From NCBI RefSeq assembly GCF_006494655.1, contig NZ_VHIM01000002.1, positions 1-64,000 of the forward strand: a stretch of 64,000 nucleotides of DNA. The letters run 5' to 3'. Shown here piece by piece: positions 16,013-24,073 of the stretch. The DNA comes from Arthrobacter agilis. GTDB taxonomy: Bacteria; Actinomycetota; Actinomycetes; Actinomycetales; Micrococcaceae. Position numbers and translations under genes: made by a program. The notes under the pieces were generated by a model that made no database searches, was not told the origin of the DNA, and saw only the letters and a list, made by a program, of their open reading frames with translations. The first letter of the stretch is position 1. Every line of letters begins with the position of its first letter.

Positions 16013-17176
16013 GTGACGCACTCTGACGCCCAGGGCTTCAACACCCGAGCCGTCCACGCCGGCCAGACCCCCGATCCCATCACGGGAGCGGTGATCCCGC
16101 CGCTGTACCAGACCACCACGTTCGCGCAGGACGGCATCGGCCAGCTGCGCGGCGGCTACGAGTACGGTCGCGGAGGCAACCCCACCAGGGATGCACTCCA
16201 GGTGCAGATCGCGGCACTCGAAGGAGGCAAGCACGCCTTCAGCTTCTCCTCCGGCCTTGCGGCAGAGGACGCGCTCATCCGTGGAGCGCTTCGTCCCGGA
16301 GACCACATCGTCCTCGGGAACGACGCCTACGGCGGCACCTACCGCCTGATCGACCGCGTGCTGTCGCAGTGGGGCATCACCAATTCCGCCGTCGACATGG
16401 CGGATCCCGGCGCCGTGCAGGCCGCGATCGCGGCGAACAACACGAAGATGGTGTGGGTCGAGACGCCCTCCAACCCGATGATGAAGATCACCGACATCGC
16501 TGTGACGGCGCAGCTGGCGCACGACGCCGGGGCACTGCTCGTGGTCGACAACACCTTCGCCTCGCCGTACCTGCAGCAGCCGCTGACCTTCGGCGCCGAC
16601 GTCGTCGTGCACTCCACCACCAAGTACATCGGCGGGCACTCCGACGCCAGCGGCGGTGCCGTCGTCGTGAACGACGACGAGCTGGCCGAGAAGATCGGCT
16701 TCGTGCAGTTCGCCGTCGGCGCGGTGTCCGCCCCGATGGAGGCCTGGCTGACGACGCGCGGCCTGAAGACGCTGGGCGTCCGCATGGACCGCCACTCCTC
16801 GAACGCGACGGCGATCGCCCGGTGGCTGCAGGAGCAGGACGAGGTGGAGCGCGTGTACTACCCGGGCCTGCCCGAGCACCCGGGCCACGATCTCGCCGCC
16901 GCGCAGATGAAGGACTTCGGCGGCATGATCTCCGTGACGTTCACAGGTGGCGCCGAGGCAGCGAAGAAGGTCGCCGAGAACACGACGGTGTTCATCCTGG
17001 CGGAATCGCTGGGCGGCATCGAGTCACTGATGAACTACCCGTCGGATATGACCCACGCCTCCGTGAAGGGCACCGAGCTCGCGGTCCCCGAGAACCTGAT
17101 CCGGCTGTCGGTCGGCATCGAGGACCTCGAAGACCTGATCGGCGACCTCGAGCAGGCCATCTCGGCACTGCGCTGA
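16013..17176 (+). CDS. metB: Cystathionine gamma-synthase/lyase
   Basis: 387 residues. GTG start with TAGGAGC 6 nt upstream. Cys/Met-metabolism PLP fold: YEYGRGGNPTRDALQ, LVVDNTFASPYLQQPL and the PLP Lys in HSTTKYIGGHS (Lys204). SLGGIESLMNYPSDMTHASV is the C-terminal substrate block. Synthase and lyase cannot be separated by eye. Together with cbs in one operon it gives transsulfuration between cysteine and homocysteine. A strong hairpin 14 nt after the stop ends the transcript. Confidence 0.9.
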   Translation: MTHSDAQGFNTRAVHAGQTPDPITGAVIPPLYQTTTFAQDGIGQLRGGYEYGRGGNPTRDALQVQIAALEGGKHAFSFSSGLAAEDALIRGALRPGDHIVLGNDAYGGTYRLIDRVLSQWGITNSAVDMADPGAVQAAIAANNTKMVWVETPSNPMMKITDIAVTAQLAHDAGALLVVDNTFASPYLQQPLTFGADVVVHSTTKYIGGHSDASGGAVVVNDDELAEKIGFVQFAVGAVSAPMEAWLTTRGLKTLGVRMDRHSSNATAIARWLQEQDEVERVYYPGLPEHPGHDLAAAQMKDFGGMISVTFTGGAEAAKKVAENTTVFILAESLGGIESLMNYPSDMTHASVKGTELAVPENLIRLSVGIEDLEDLIGDLEQAISALR

Positions 17177-17190
17177 CCCCGTTCGCAGCT

Positions 17191-17220
17191 GAAGGGCCCC
17201 TCCGCTCGGAGGGGCCCTTC
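17191..17220 (+). terminator. Intrinsic terminator of the cbs-metB operon
   Basis: GAAGGGCCCCTCCG (17191-17204) is complementary to CGGAGGGGCCCTTC (17207-17220). With a 4-nt loop the usable stem is 13 bp. It lies just after metB. The roughly 250 nt between it and the next gene show nothing else. Confidence 0.8.
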
Positions 17221-17469
17221 GCGTTTCCGGGTCCTGCGGCTGGGTGCGGGGCCGGGGCTGCGGCGTCGGGCGCGCGCTTCCGGCGGCAACGGCGTCCTAC
17301 CCGGCGTGTCGCAGGCCGACACGCCCTGGGGCGCCAGAAGCGCGAGCACGAAGACGCAGTAGACGCCCTGCTGCGCGGGACGGACTCAGGAAAGCGGCCG
17401 ACAGCGACAGCGGGCCTCCAGGAACCCGCGACGCGAGAACGACGACGGCAGAGGAGGCCCCGAGCCCGA

Positions 17470-17886
17470 CTAGCGGGAGCCGGGCAGCCGGAGCCGCTTC
17501 TTCGCCCTCGGCTGCGTCAGCTGGAAGTAGTCGCTGCTCTGCGGCAGCCACATGAGCAGGACCGCGACCAGCATGGCCCCCGCGACGAGGGACAGCCCCG
17601 GGGTGCCCCGCACGAGGATGGGGACCCCGACGATGATGCCGACCGTGCTGAGCAGTTCACGCGCGCTCCTCCTGCCCCGCCGAAGCGGCAGCAGGAGGAG
17701 CAGCTGCAGGATGGCGAGCGCTCCGAACAGCGTCCCGAGCCCGATGAAACCGGCCCGGTCGGAGTCCTGCAGCGTCGCAAAGGTGATGAAGGTCCCCGCC
17801 GCGACGCCCAGGAGCACCGAGATGACGAGCCACAGGATGAGCGCAGCGCGCAGCGTGAACGGCCGCGGCGGCAGGGGAGTCGCCAC
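17470..17886 (-). CDS. Four-helix membrane protein, unknown
   Basis: 138 residues if it starts at the GTG at 17886, which avoids overlap with the amidohydrolase stop at 17897; an ATG at 17961 would add 25 basic residues and overlap by 65 nt. Four membrane helices: ALILWLVISVLLGVAAGTF, GLGTLFGALAILQLLLLLP, STVGIIVGVPILV and LVAGAMLVAVLLMWLP, with a basic C-terminus. No family is recognised. Same strand and directly after the amidohydrolase gene, so probably co-transcribed. Confidence 0.6.
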   Translation of the reverse strand: MATPLPPRPFTLRAALILWLVISVLLGVAAGTFITFATLQDSDRAGFIGLGTLFGALAILQLLLLLPLRRGRRSARELLSTVGIIVGVPILVRGTPGLSLVAGAMLVAVLLMWLPQSSDYFQLTQPRAKKRLRLPGSR

Positions 17887-17896
17887 CGACGTCGGC

Positions 17897-19114
17897 CTAG
17901 ACGCGCGGGGCAACGGTGGCGCTGTGCGTCCCGGTGTCGTACGAGTAGACCTCCGTGCCACCGATCCAGACCTGCAGGGCGCGCTGCATGACGTCGAGGG
18001 GATCGCCGCTCCACAGCACCAGGTCCGCGTCCTTCCCGACGGCGAGCGAGCCCAGTCGGTCGGCGAGGCCGAGGACCTTCGCGGGGTTGATCGTGATCGA
18101 GCGCAGGGCCGTCTCGCGGTCCAGTCCCTCCTTGATGGCGAGCGTGGCCTGGTGCACGAGGAAGTTGATCGGGATGACCGGATGGTCGGTGATGATCGAG
18201 ATCTCGACGCCGGCCTTCGCGAGCTTGCCGGGGTTCGCGATCGAGCGGCCGCGCAGTTCCACCTTGGACTTCGTGGTGAACAGGGGTCCGATCAGCACGG
18301 GCGTGCCGCGTTCCGCGAGGACGTCCGCGAGCAGGTGTGCCTCGGTGCCGTGGTCGAGCACGAGGTCGTACCCGAACTCGTCGGCGATGCGGATCGCGGT
18401 CGCGATGTCGTCGGCGCGGTGGGCGTGCTGGCGCCAGGGGATCTCGCGGCGCAGCACCATGGCGAGGGCTTCGAGGTGCGGATCGCGGGCGTTCTCGTCG
18501 GCCTTGCCCATGTAGTTCTGCGCCTTCATGAACGCCTCACGGATCACGAGCGCGGTGCCGAGGCGCGTCGACGGCGTCTTGCCCTTGCCCCCGTAGACGC
18601 GCTTCGGGTTCTCGCCGAGCGCCGACTTCAGGCCGCTGGGGGAGCGGAGCACCATCTCCTCGAGATAGCGTCCGTGCGTGTGGATGGCGACGGCGAGCCC
18701 GCCGATGGGGTTGCCCGAGCCGGGGTTGACGTTCACCGTGGTCACGCCGCCCGCGAGCGCGTCGTCGAACCCGGGGTCGTAGGGGTTGATGGCGTCGATC
18801 GCGCGGACACCGGCGGTGTTCGGGTCCGTCATCTCGTTGGTGTCATCACCGGCGGCGCCCTCACCCTCCTCGTGCGTGCCGAGGTGTACATGCGCGTCGA
18901 CGAAGCCGGGCAGCAGCCACTTCCCGCCCGCGTCGACCACGGTCGCGCCGTCGGGCACGGAGACCGAGGCCCCGAGAGCAGCGATGCGACCGCCCTCGAC
19001 GACGACGGTGCCATCGAACGGATCGCCGTCGATCGGGACGACATGCGCGTTGGTGATGGCGGTGATGGGGCTGCCGGCTGGAGCGGAGGCGGACGTGCCG
19101 CTGGTGGAGGACAT
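17897..19114 (-). CDS. Amidohydrolase (imidazolonepropionase-like)
   Basis: 405 residues from the ATG at 19114 (GAAAGG upstream); a GTG at 19135 would add 7 residues without a ribosome site. Metal-dependent TIM barrel: [18 protein letters not shown] supplies the first HxH pair, [16 protein letters not shown] and [14 protein letters not shown] further His ligands, and [10 protein letters not shown] the catalytic Asp. It ends with the usual beta-sandwich [17 protein letters not shown]. The substrate is unknown; relatives include Xaa-Pro-type dipeptidases and imidazolonepropionase. TAGGGT on the minus strand near 19153-19158 is a likely -10. Confidence 0.85.
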   Translation of the reverse strand: MSSTSGTSASAPAGSPITAITNAHVVPIDGDPFDGTVVVEGGRIAALGASVSVPDGATVVDAGGKWLLPGFVDAHVHLGTHEEGEGAAGDDTNEMTDPNTAGVRAIDAINPYDPGFDDALAGGVTTVNVNPGSGNPIGGLAVAIHTHGRYLEEMVLRSPSGLKSALGENPKRVYGGKGKTPSTRLGTALVIREAFMKAQNYMGKADENARDPHLEALAMVLRREIPWRQHAHRADDIATAIRIADEFGYDLVLDHGTEAHLLADVLAERGTPVLIGPLFTTKSKVELRGRSIANPGKLAKAGVEISIITDHPVIPINFLVHQATLAIKEGLDRETALRSITINPAKVLGLADRLGSLAVGKDADLVLWSGDPLDVMQRALQVWIGGTEVYSYDTGTHSATVAPRV

Positions 19115-19192
19115 CGGTGGATGGACCTTTCGCACGGGGAGGGGGTGATTTCCACCCTAGCGGCATGGACGCGGCATGCGAGGGGCCGTGCC

Positions 19193-19198
19193 TACACT
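19193..19198 (+). promoter_or_regulatory. -10 element for the GT87-kdpDE-like operon
   Basis: TACACT about 60 nt before the ATG at 19261, divergent from the amidohydrolase promoter. No clear -35 is visible. Confidence 0.35.
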
Positions 19199-19260
19199 GG
19201 ACGAGCCGTGCCCGGGAATCCACGGGTCCGGCTCCACCCACGGTTCTTCGAAAGGCGAGC

Positions 19261-20718
19261 ATGAGCGAGCGCAGTACCCCGGCAGCGGCGCGGGCGGCCG
19301 GCATCGTCGCCGCGGTGATTGTCGCCGCCGCTCTCGTGGTGTGGGCGTTCGCATGGGCCGACTTCATCGGACTCGACTACCGCGTGTACCGGATGGGCGG
19401 ACAGTCCGTGGTCGACGGCGACGGCTCGCTCTACACGCGATTGTTCGGAGAGGGCGAGGGCTCGCTCCTGTTCACCTACCCGCCGTTCGCCGCGCTCACA
19501 TTCACGGCCCTGACCCTCGTGAGTGCCGAGACCGGCGCCATGCTCTTCGTCGGCCTCTCGGTGGTCATCGCCGCCGTGACGTCCCTGGTCATCACGCGCT
19601 ACCTCGGCGGCTTCCGGTCCCTGCGCGGCGTCCTCACGCACCCCTCCGCGCTGCCCCTCGCCATCGTCGGGACCGGGCTCGTATGCCTGCTGGGGCCGTG
19701 GCGCGAGACGATGGCCTTCTCCCAGGTCAACATCCTCCTGTTCGCGATGATCGCCGCCGACCTGCTCTCCGGGCCGCACCGCCGGGTACCCACGGGCCTG
19801 CTGACCGGGATCGCCGCCGGGGTGAAGCTGACGCCGCTCGTGTTCGGCCTGTACTTCCTCGTGCGGGGCGAGTGGAAGCAACTGTTCACCATGGCGGCGG
19901 GCTTCTTAGGGACGATCGCGCTCGGCTTCATCTTCCTGCCGTCGGAGTCCGCCACGTACTGGCTGCAGATGCTCCGCGACACCGGCCGCATCGGCGGCGA
20001 GGGTTATGTGGACAACCTCTCCGTCCGCGGCGCCATCCTGCACGTCATGGGCCCCGACTTCCCCTCCACCATCCCCTGGTTGATCGTCTCCCTCCTGCTC
20101 GTTGCAGCGGCGACCTACATCATCCGGACGGCGCAGCAGCGCGGTGACCGCTTCCTGCCGATGGCGATGACCGCGCTGCTCATGCTGCTGATCTCCCCGA
20201 TCTCGTGGTCCCACCACTGGGTCTGGATCGTCGTCGTCCTCGCGGTCCTCGCGGGGCAGGCCGCGGTCCTCCCGCCGGCGCTCACGACGTACCGGCGTGC
20301 AGCCATGGTGCTCTTCGTCGTGACGCTGGTCGTCTTCGTCTACTCGCCCAAGACCATCGGCCTGCTCCTCGGCGCCGAGGACCTCAACTCGCAGTTGACC
20401 ACCGGCTGGCTGGTGGCCTCGAGCGCGGGCGTGCTCTGCGCGCTCGCCGTCACTGCCTTCTGGGTGCTGCTCTCCCGCGCACTCGCGCACGCGGGCGGGA
20501 CGGAAGCACCCGGGGCAGGAACTGAAGCGCCCGCGACGGCGATGGGAGGACCGTCCGCTGCCAGGAGCACGGATGTCCGCGGCGGTTCGGCGGACGACGT
20601 CGCCACCGATGCACCCGACGAGGTGAGCCGTCCCGGCGTCCACGCACCCGCGGGCAGTCCGGCCTCGGGACGGGCGCCGATGAACGACGACGCCGACCCC
20701 GGCCCCCGGCAGACCTGA
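19261..20718 (+). CDS. GT87-family (DUF2029) membrane glycosyltransferase
   Basis: 485 residues, about 11-13 membrane helices followed by a 65-residue polar Ala/Pro-rich cytosolic tail (from about 420). The family sequence is clear: FIGLDYRVYRMGGQSVVDGD with the catalytic Asp after helix 1, LLFTYPPFAALTF, and FSQVNILLFAMIAADLL then AAGVKLTPLVFGLYFLVRGE. Actinobacterial relatives (PimE, alpha-mannosyltransferases) transfer mannose from polyprenyl-phosphate to lipids or lipoglycans on the outer face of the membrane. Its stop TGA overlaps the next ATG by one base, so it is coupled to the sensor kinase gene. Confidence 0.85.
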   Translation: MSERSTPAAARAAGIVAAVIVAAALVVWAFAWADFIGLDYRVYRMGGQSVVDGDGSLYTRLFGEGEGSLLFTYPPFAALTFTALTLVSAETGAMLFVGLSVVIAAVTSLVITRYLGGFRSLRGVLTHPSALPLAIVGTGLVCLLGPWRETMAFSQVNILLFAMIAADLLSGPHRRVPTGLLTGIAAGVKLTPLVFGLYFLVRGEWKQLFTMAAGFLGTIALGFIFLPSESATYWLQMLRDTGRIGGEGYVDNLSVRGAILHVMGPDFPSTIPWLIVSLLLVAAATYIIRTAQQRGDRFLPMAMTALLMLLISPISWSHHWVWIVVVLAVLAGQAAVLPPALTTYRRAAMVLFVVTLVVFVYSPKTIGLLLGAEDLNSQLTTGWLVASSAGVLCALAVTAFWVLLSRALAHAGGTEAPGAGTEAPATAMGGPSAARSTDVRGGSADDVATDAPDEVSRPGVHAPAGSPASGRAPMNDDADPGPRQT

Positions 20719-22373
20719 TGCGTCCAGCGTCGCGGCGGACCCTCGTGGCGCCGGTCGGCCGCGTGCGGGTCGCAACCGGCTGCGTCGTGGCACTCCTGCT
20801 GCCCCCGCTGCTCGAACTGGCAGTGTTCTCGGTCGGCGGTTCGCTTCTTGCCGTGGACGTCCTCTTCCAGATCGCAGGGGTCATCGCGGCCGCCCTGATC
20901 GGAGGGCTCTGGCCCGCGCTGCTGGCGGCGCTGTGGAGCAGCATCATCCTCAACTACACGTCGACCGAGCCGTTCGGGTCCCTCGAGATCTCCGAGGCGG
21001 AGAACGTTGCGACGGTGCTGATCTTCATCGCGGTGGCGGTGACCGTGTCCCTCGTCGTCGGGCTGTCCGCACAGCGGTCGAGGGAAGCGGTGATGGCGCA
21101 GCAGGAGGCGGTTCTGCTCGGTGAGCTGGCGCGCGGCGCACTGGCCGAGGAGGACACCCTGCTGGGATTCCTGCGGCATGTGCAGACGCAGTTCGACGCG
21201 GACGCCGTCGCGCTGTTCCGGCAAGCCGCCGGGACGACCGCCCGGGCCCCGGATGCGGCGGACACGACAGCCCTCGAGGACCCCGCGGCCGCGACGCCCC
21301 CTGCTGACCCCGCGGCCGCGACGCACCCCACGGCCGCGACGGACGCCACGGCCGCGACGGACGCCACGGCCGCGACCGACGCCGCGGGCCCCGGGCGCAA
21401 CGTCGAACGGACGGCGCTGGCCGTACGCGGCCCGGCTCCCGACGGCGGCACCGGGAAGGGGGCACCCTCCGGCGCCGATCCGTGGACGATCAGTCGGGCG
21501 ACGGCGGTGGAGCAGGTGGACGGCGACTTCTTCCTCGCCCTGTTCGGCACGGCGTTGTCCACGCGCGAGCGGAGCCTGCTGCGGGCGTTCGCTGCCCAGC
21601 TCCGCTCCATGCTGCAACGCCAGGAGCTCCTGGCGAGCACGCGTGCCAACCGGCGCCTCCTCGAGGGAAACGTCATGCGCACGGCGATCCTGAGATCCGT
21701 CTCCCATGACCTCCGGACGCCTCTGGCCGGCATCAAACTCGCGGTCAGCAGCCTGCGCCAGCCCGATATCACCTTCTCCCCGGAGGATGAGGACGAGCTT
21801 CTCGAAACGATCGAGGACTACTCCGACCGTCTGGACGCCCTCGTGAACAACCTGCTCGACATGTCGCGGATCTCGGGTGACGCCGTCGCCGTGCACAGCA
21901 CGCCGCTGCGGTGGGGCGACGCCGTCGGGCCCGCGCTCGCCAACGTCCCGGAGGACCGCGTGCGTGTCGCCATCCCACCCAATCTCCCGGCGATCGAGGC
22001 GGATCCCGGGCTGCTGGAGCGGGTGATCGCGAATATCGTCGAGAACGCCGTCAAGTACGCGCCGGACGCCGCGATCGAGGTGACGGCGTCCGTGGGCGGT
22101 ACGGGCAGGGCCCTCATCAACGGTCACCCGGCGAGCGAACTGCGCGTCGTCGACCACGGGCGGGGAGTCTCTCGTGACGAGGTCGAGGCCATGTTCCGTC
22201 CGTTCCAGCGCCTCGACGACGCACCGTCCGGTGCGGGTGTGGGCCTCGGCCTCGCGGTCGCCAAGGGCTTCACGGAGGTGATGGGCGGAGTGCTCGACGC
22301 CGAGCAGACACCCGGCGGCGGGCTGACCCTCGTGATCCGGCTCCCGCTCTCGACCGGCGCGGTGGACCTGTGA
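20718..22373 (+). CDS. KdpD-like sensor histidine kinase lacking the KdpD N-terminal domain
   Basis: 551 residues. A DUF4118-type four-helix membrane region (about 15-110: LLPPLLELAVFSVGG, IAGVIAAALIGGLWPALLAA, LIFIAVAVTVSLVVGLSA), a GAF-like domain interrupted by an Ala/Thr/Asp-rich insert (about 185-225), HisKA with SVSHDLRTPLAGIK (phospho-His330), and HATPase with IVENAVKYAP, DHGRGVSRDEVE and GVGLGLAVAKGF. The ~350-residue KdpD USP/Walker input domain of E. coli is missing, a form common in actinobacteria. The GTGA overlap couples it to the response regulator. No kdpFABC genes are nearby, so potassium control is only one possibility. Confidence 0.85.
   Translation: MRPASRRTLVAPVGRVRVATGCVVALLLPPLLELAVFSVGGSLLAVDVLFQIAGVIAAALIGGLWPALLAALWSSIILNYTSTEPFGSLEISEAENVATVLIFIAVAVTVSLVVGLSAQRSREAVMAQQEAVLLGELARGALAEEDTLLGFLRHVQTQFDADAVALFRQAAGTTARAPDAADTTALEDPAAATPPADPAAATHPTAATDATAATDATAATDAAGPGRNVERTALAVRGPAPDGGTGKGAPSGADPWTISRATAVEQVDGDFFLALFGTALSTRERSLLRAFAAQLRSMLQRQELLASTRANRRLLEGNVMRTAILRSVSHDLRTPLAGIKLAVSSLRQPDITFSPEDEDELLETIEDYSDRLDALVNNLLDMSRISGDAVAVHSTPLRWGDAVGPALANVPEDRVRVAIPPNLPAIEADPGLLERVIANIVENAVKYAPDAAIEVTASVGGTGRALINGHPASELRVVDHGRGVSRDEVEAMFRPFQRLDDAPSGAGVGLGLAVAKGFTEVMGGVLDAEQTPGGGLTLVIRLPLSTGAVDL
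21330..21383 (+). repeat. Three tandem 18-bp repeats in the kinase linker
   Basis: Unit ACGGCCGCGACGGACGCC at 21330-21347, 21348-21365 and 21366-21383 (the last with one change), encoding TAATDA three times. A looser Ala/Thr-rich repeat extends leftward to about 21280. It is in frame and multiple of three, so unit number can change without breaking the kinase. Confidence 0.9.
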
Positions 22374-23044
22374 CGCGCGTGCTGGTGGTCGACGACGAAC
22401 CGCAGCTCCTCCGCGCCCTCGAGATCAACCTCCGCGCCCACGGCTACCAGTGCGCGACGGCGGTGGACGGCGAGACCGCGCTCGCCGCCGTATCCGAGCA
22501 CCACCCCGACATCATCGTGCTGGACCTCGGCCTGCCGGACCTGGACGGCGTGGACGTCATCCGGAGGATCCGGGGCTGGTCCCAGGTCCACATCATCGTG
22601 CTGTCGGCGCGCCACGGCTCACAGGACAAGGTGGATGCGCTGGACGCAGGGGCGGACGACTTCGTGACCAAGCCCTTCGGGCTCGACGAGTTGCTCGCGC
22701 GGCTGCGGGCCGCGGCGCGGCGGGCTGCCGTCGAGGCGGACGCGCCGGTCGTGGAAACGCCGGACTTCACCCTGGACGCCGGCGCCCGTCGTGTCGTGAA
22801 GGACGGCAGGGACATCCGCCTCACCCCGACGGAATGGAAGATCGTGGACCGGCTGATCGCGCACCCGGGGAAGCTCGTCTCCCAGCAGCAGCTCCTGCTC
22901 GATGTCTGGGGGCCTGCCTACGCGAAGGACGTGCAGTACCTCCGCGTGTACATGGCGCAGCTGCGCAAGAAGCTCGAACCGGACCCGGGCGCCCCCCGCT
23001 ACTTAGTCACCGAGAGCGGCATGGGCTACAGGTTCGAGCCCTGA
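22370..23044 (+). CDS. KdpE-like OmpR-family response regulator
   Basis: 224 residues. Receiver domain with acidic pocket VVDDE, phospho-Asp52 in IIVLDLGLPDLDG, and Lys in FVTKPFGLDE; C-terminal winged helix with LTPTEWKIVDRLIAHPGKLV, DVWGPAYAKDVQYLRVYMAQ and the RKKLEPDP wing. The QYLRVYMAQLRKKLE region matches KdpE closely. The GTG start overlaps the kinase stop (GTGA), so partner identity is firm. The regulated genes are unknown; kdp genes are not in the window. Confidence 0.88.
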   Translation: MTRVLVVDDEPQLLRALEINLRAHGYQCATAVDGETALAAVSEHHPDIIVLDLGLPDLDGVDVIRRIRGWSQVHIIVLSARHGSQDKVDALDAGADDFVTKPFGLDELLARLRAAARRAAVEADAPVVETPDFTLDAGARRVVKDGRDIRLTPTEWKIVDRLIAHPGKLVSQQQLLLDVWGPAYAKDVQYLRVYMAQLRKKLEPDPGAPRYLVTESGMGYRFEP

Positions 23045-23067
23045 CGCCGGTCATGCTGCAGCACGCC

Positions 23068-23073
23068 TAGGAT
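23068..23073 (+). promoter_or_regulatory. -10 element of the MOSC gene (leaderless type)
   Basis: TAGGAT, 7 nt before the ATG at 23081. Confidence 0.5.
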
Positions 23074-23080
23074 GGTCGCC

Positions 23081-23737
23081 ATGACCACCGGAACCCTCCT
23101 CGCCGTCTGCCGCGTCCACGGGCTCCTGCCCACCAAGGACTCGACGGGTGTCACCGCGATCGACAAGCGGCCGGTCGAGGGGCCGGTGACGGTCCACACC
23201 CTCGGGCTCACCGGCGATGTCCAGGCCAGCCGCAAGCACCACGGCGGTCCCACGAAGGCCGTCTACGCCTACGCACAGCACGACGCCGACTTCTGGTCGG
23301 CGGAACTGGCACGCGAGGTCACGCCGGGGTTGTTCGGGGAGAATCTGAGGGTGTCCGGCGTCGACGCCTCGCATGCGGTCATCGGGGAGCGCTGGAGGAT
23401 CGGCGAGGAGGTGGTGCTCGAGGTGACCATGCCGCGTACGCCGTGCATCAACTTCGCGCGCTACCTGGGGGAGCGGTCGTGGGTCAGGCGTTTCGCCGAG
23501 GCCAACCGCGTGGGCACCTACCTGAGCGTCGTCACGAAGGGGACCGTCTCGGCCGGGGACACCATCAGGGTGACAGATGTCCCCGAGCACGGGGTCACCG
23601 CTGCGCAGGTCTACGCCGGTCTGTCGGAGGAGCAGGCGCAGTCCCTCCTCGGCGCCGCCGACTCGAAGACGCTCAGCCTCACCCCGCAGGTGCGGAAGGC
23701 CGCGCTGCAGGCCCTGAGAGTGGCGTCGCTCACCTGA
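23081..23737 (+). CDS. MOSC-domain protein (YiiM-like)
   Basis: 218 residues from the ATG at 23081; an in-frame ATG at 23072 overlaps the -10 TAGGAT. The MOSC beta-barrel signature includes GLTGDVQASRKHHGGPTKAV near the N-terminus and the conserved Cys in VTMPRTPCINFARYLGERSW. Relatives (YiiM, the C-terminal domain of Moco sulfurases) bind molybdenum cofactor and reduce N-hydroxylated compounds. It probably has its own promoter just after kdpE. Confidence 0.85.
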   Translation: MTTGTLLAVCRVHGLLPTKDSTGVTAIDKRPVEGPVTVHTLGLTGDVQASRKHHGGPTKAVYAYAQHDADFWSAELAREVTPGLFGENLRVSGVDASHAVIGERWRIGEEVVLEVTMPRTPCINFARYLGERSWVRRFAEANRVGTYLSVVTKGTVSAGDTIRVTDVPEHGVTAAQVYAGLSEEQAQSLLGAADSKTLSLTPQVRKAALQALRVASLT

Positions 23738-24073
23738 CGTGCCGAACGTCACCCTCCCGCCGTCGTCCCTGCGACGTCCGCGGGCGCCCGCATGCCGTAG
23801 ACTTGAAACATCCCCCACACCGGTATTCCCTTTATTTCCGCCCCTTTCGGGCCGGATAGGTTGTGTTGGGGCTCGGAGCACAGACTCACGAGCAGATTCA
23901 TCAGGGAGCGCCGGCTAGAAGAAAAGTCACACATCACTGCTGAGAGAGCAGAGAACCACGTGTGGCAAGAAGTCCTGCCGCGGGATTGAAACAGTGCCGG
24001 ATTTCTATGTTCATTCGGCACTCCGGGCTCCATCCCGTAGGGCCGACCGGCACCTACCTGGAGGATTCTTCCC
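23738..24073 (+). other. Long leader of the DEAD-box helicase gene
   Basis: 336 nt without a gene. TAGACT at 23798-23803 is the best -10, giving a leader of about 260 nt. It contains a 6-bp hairpin GTGCCG (23994-23999) with CGGCAC (24016-24021) and a purine-rich stretch near 23920-23960, then GGAGG before the GTG start. Long structured leaders are typical of cold-shock RNA helicase genes and usually mediate autoregulation. The promoter is a guess. Confidence 0.5.

Noticed and set aside
14506-16137. A 543-codon minus-strand frame over cbs
   Set aside because: Antisense shadow of cbs; low-complexity V/D/G-rich translation without domains, whereas the plus strand encodes all CBS motifs.
21280-21383. 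Clustered short repeats considered as a CRISPR-like array
   Set aside because: Units are only 18 bp, contiguous without spacers, in frame, and inside a kinase gene.
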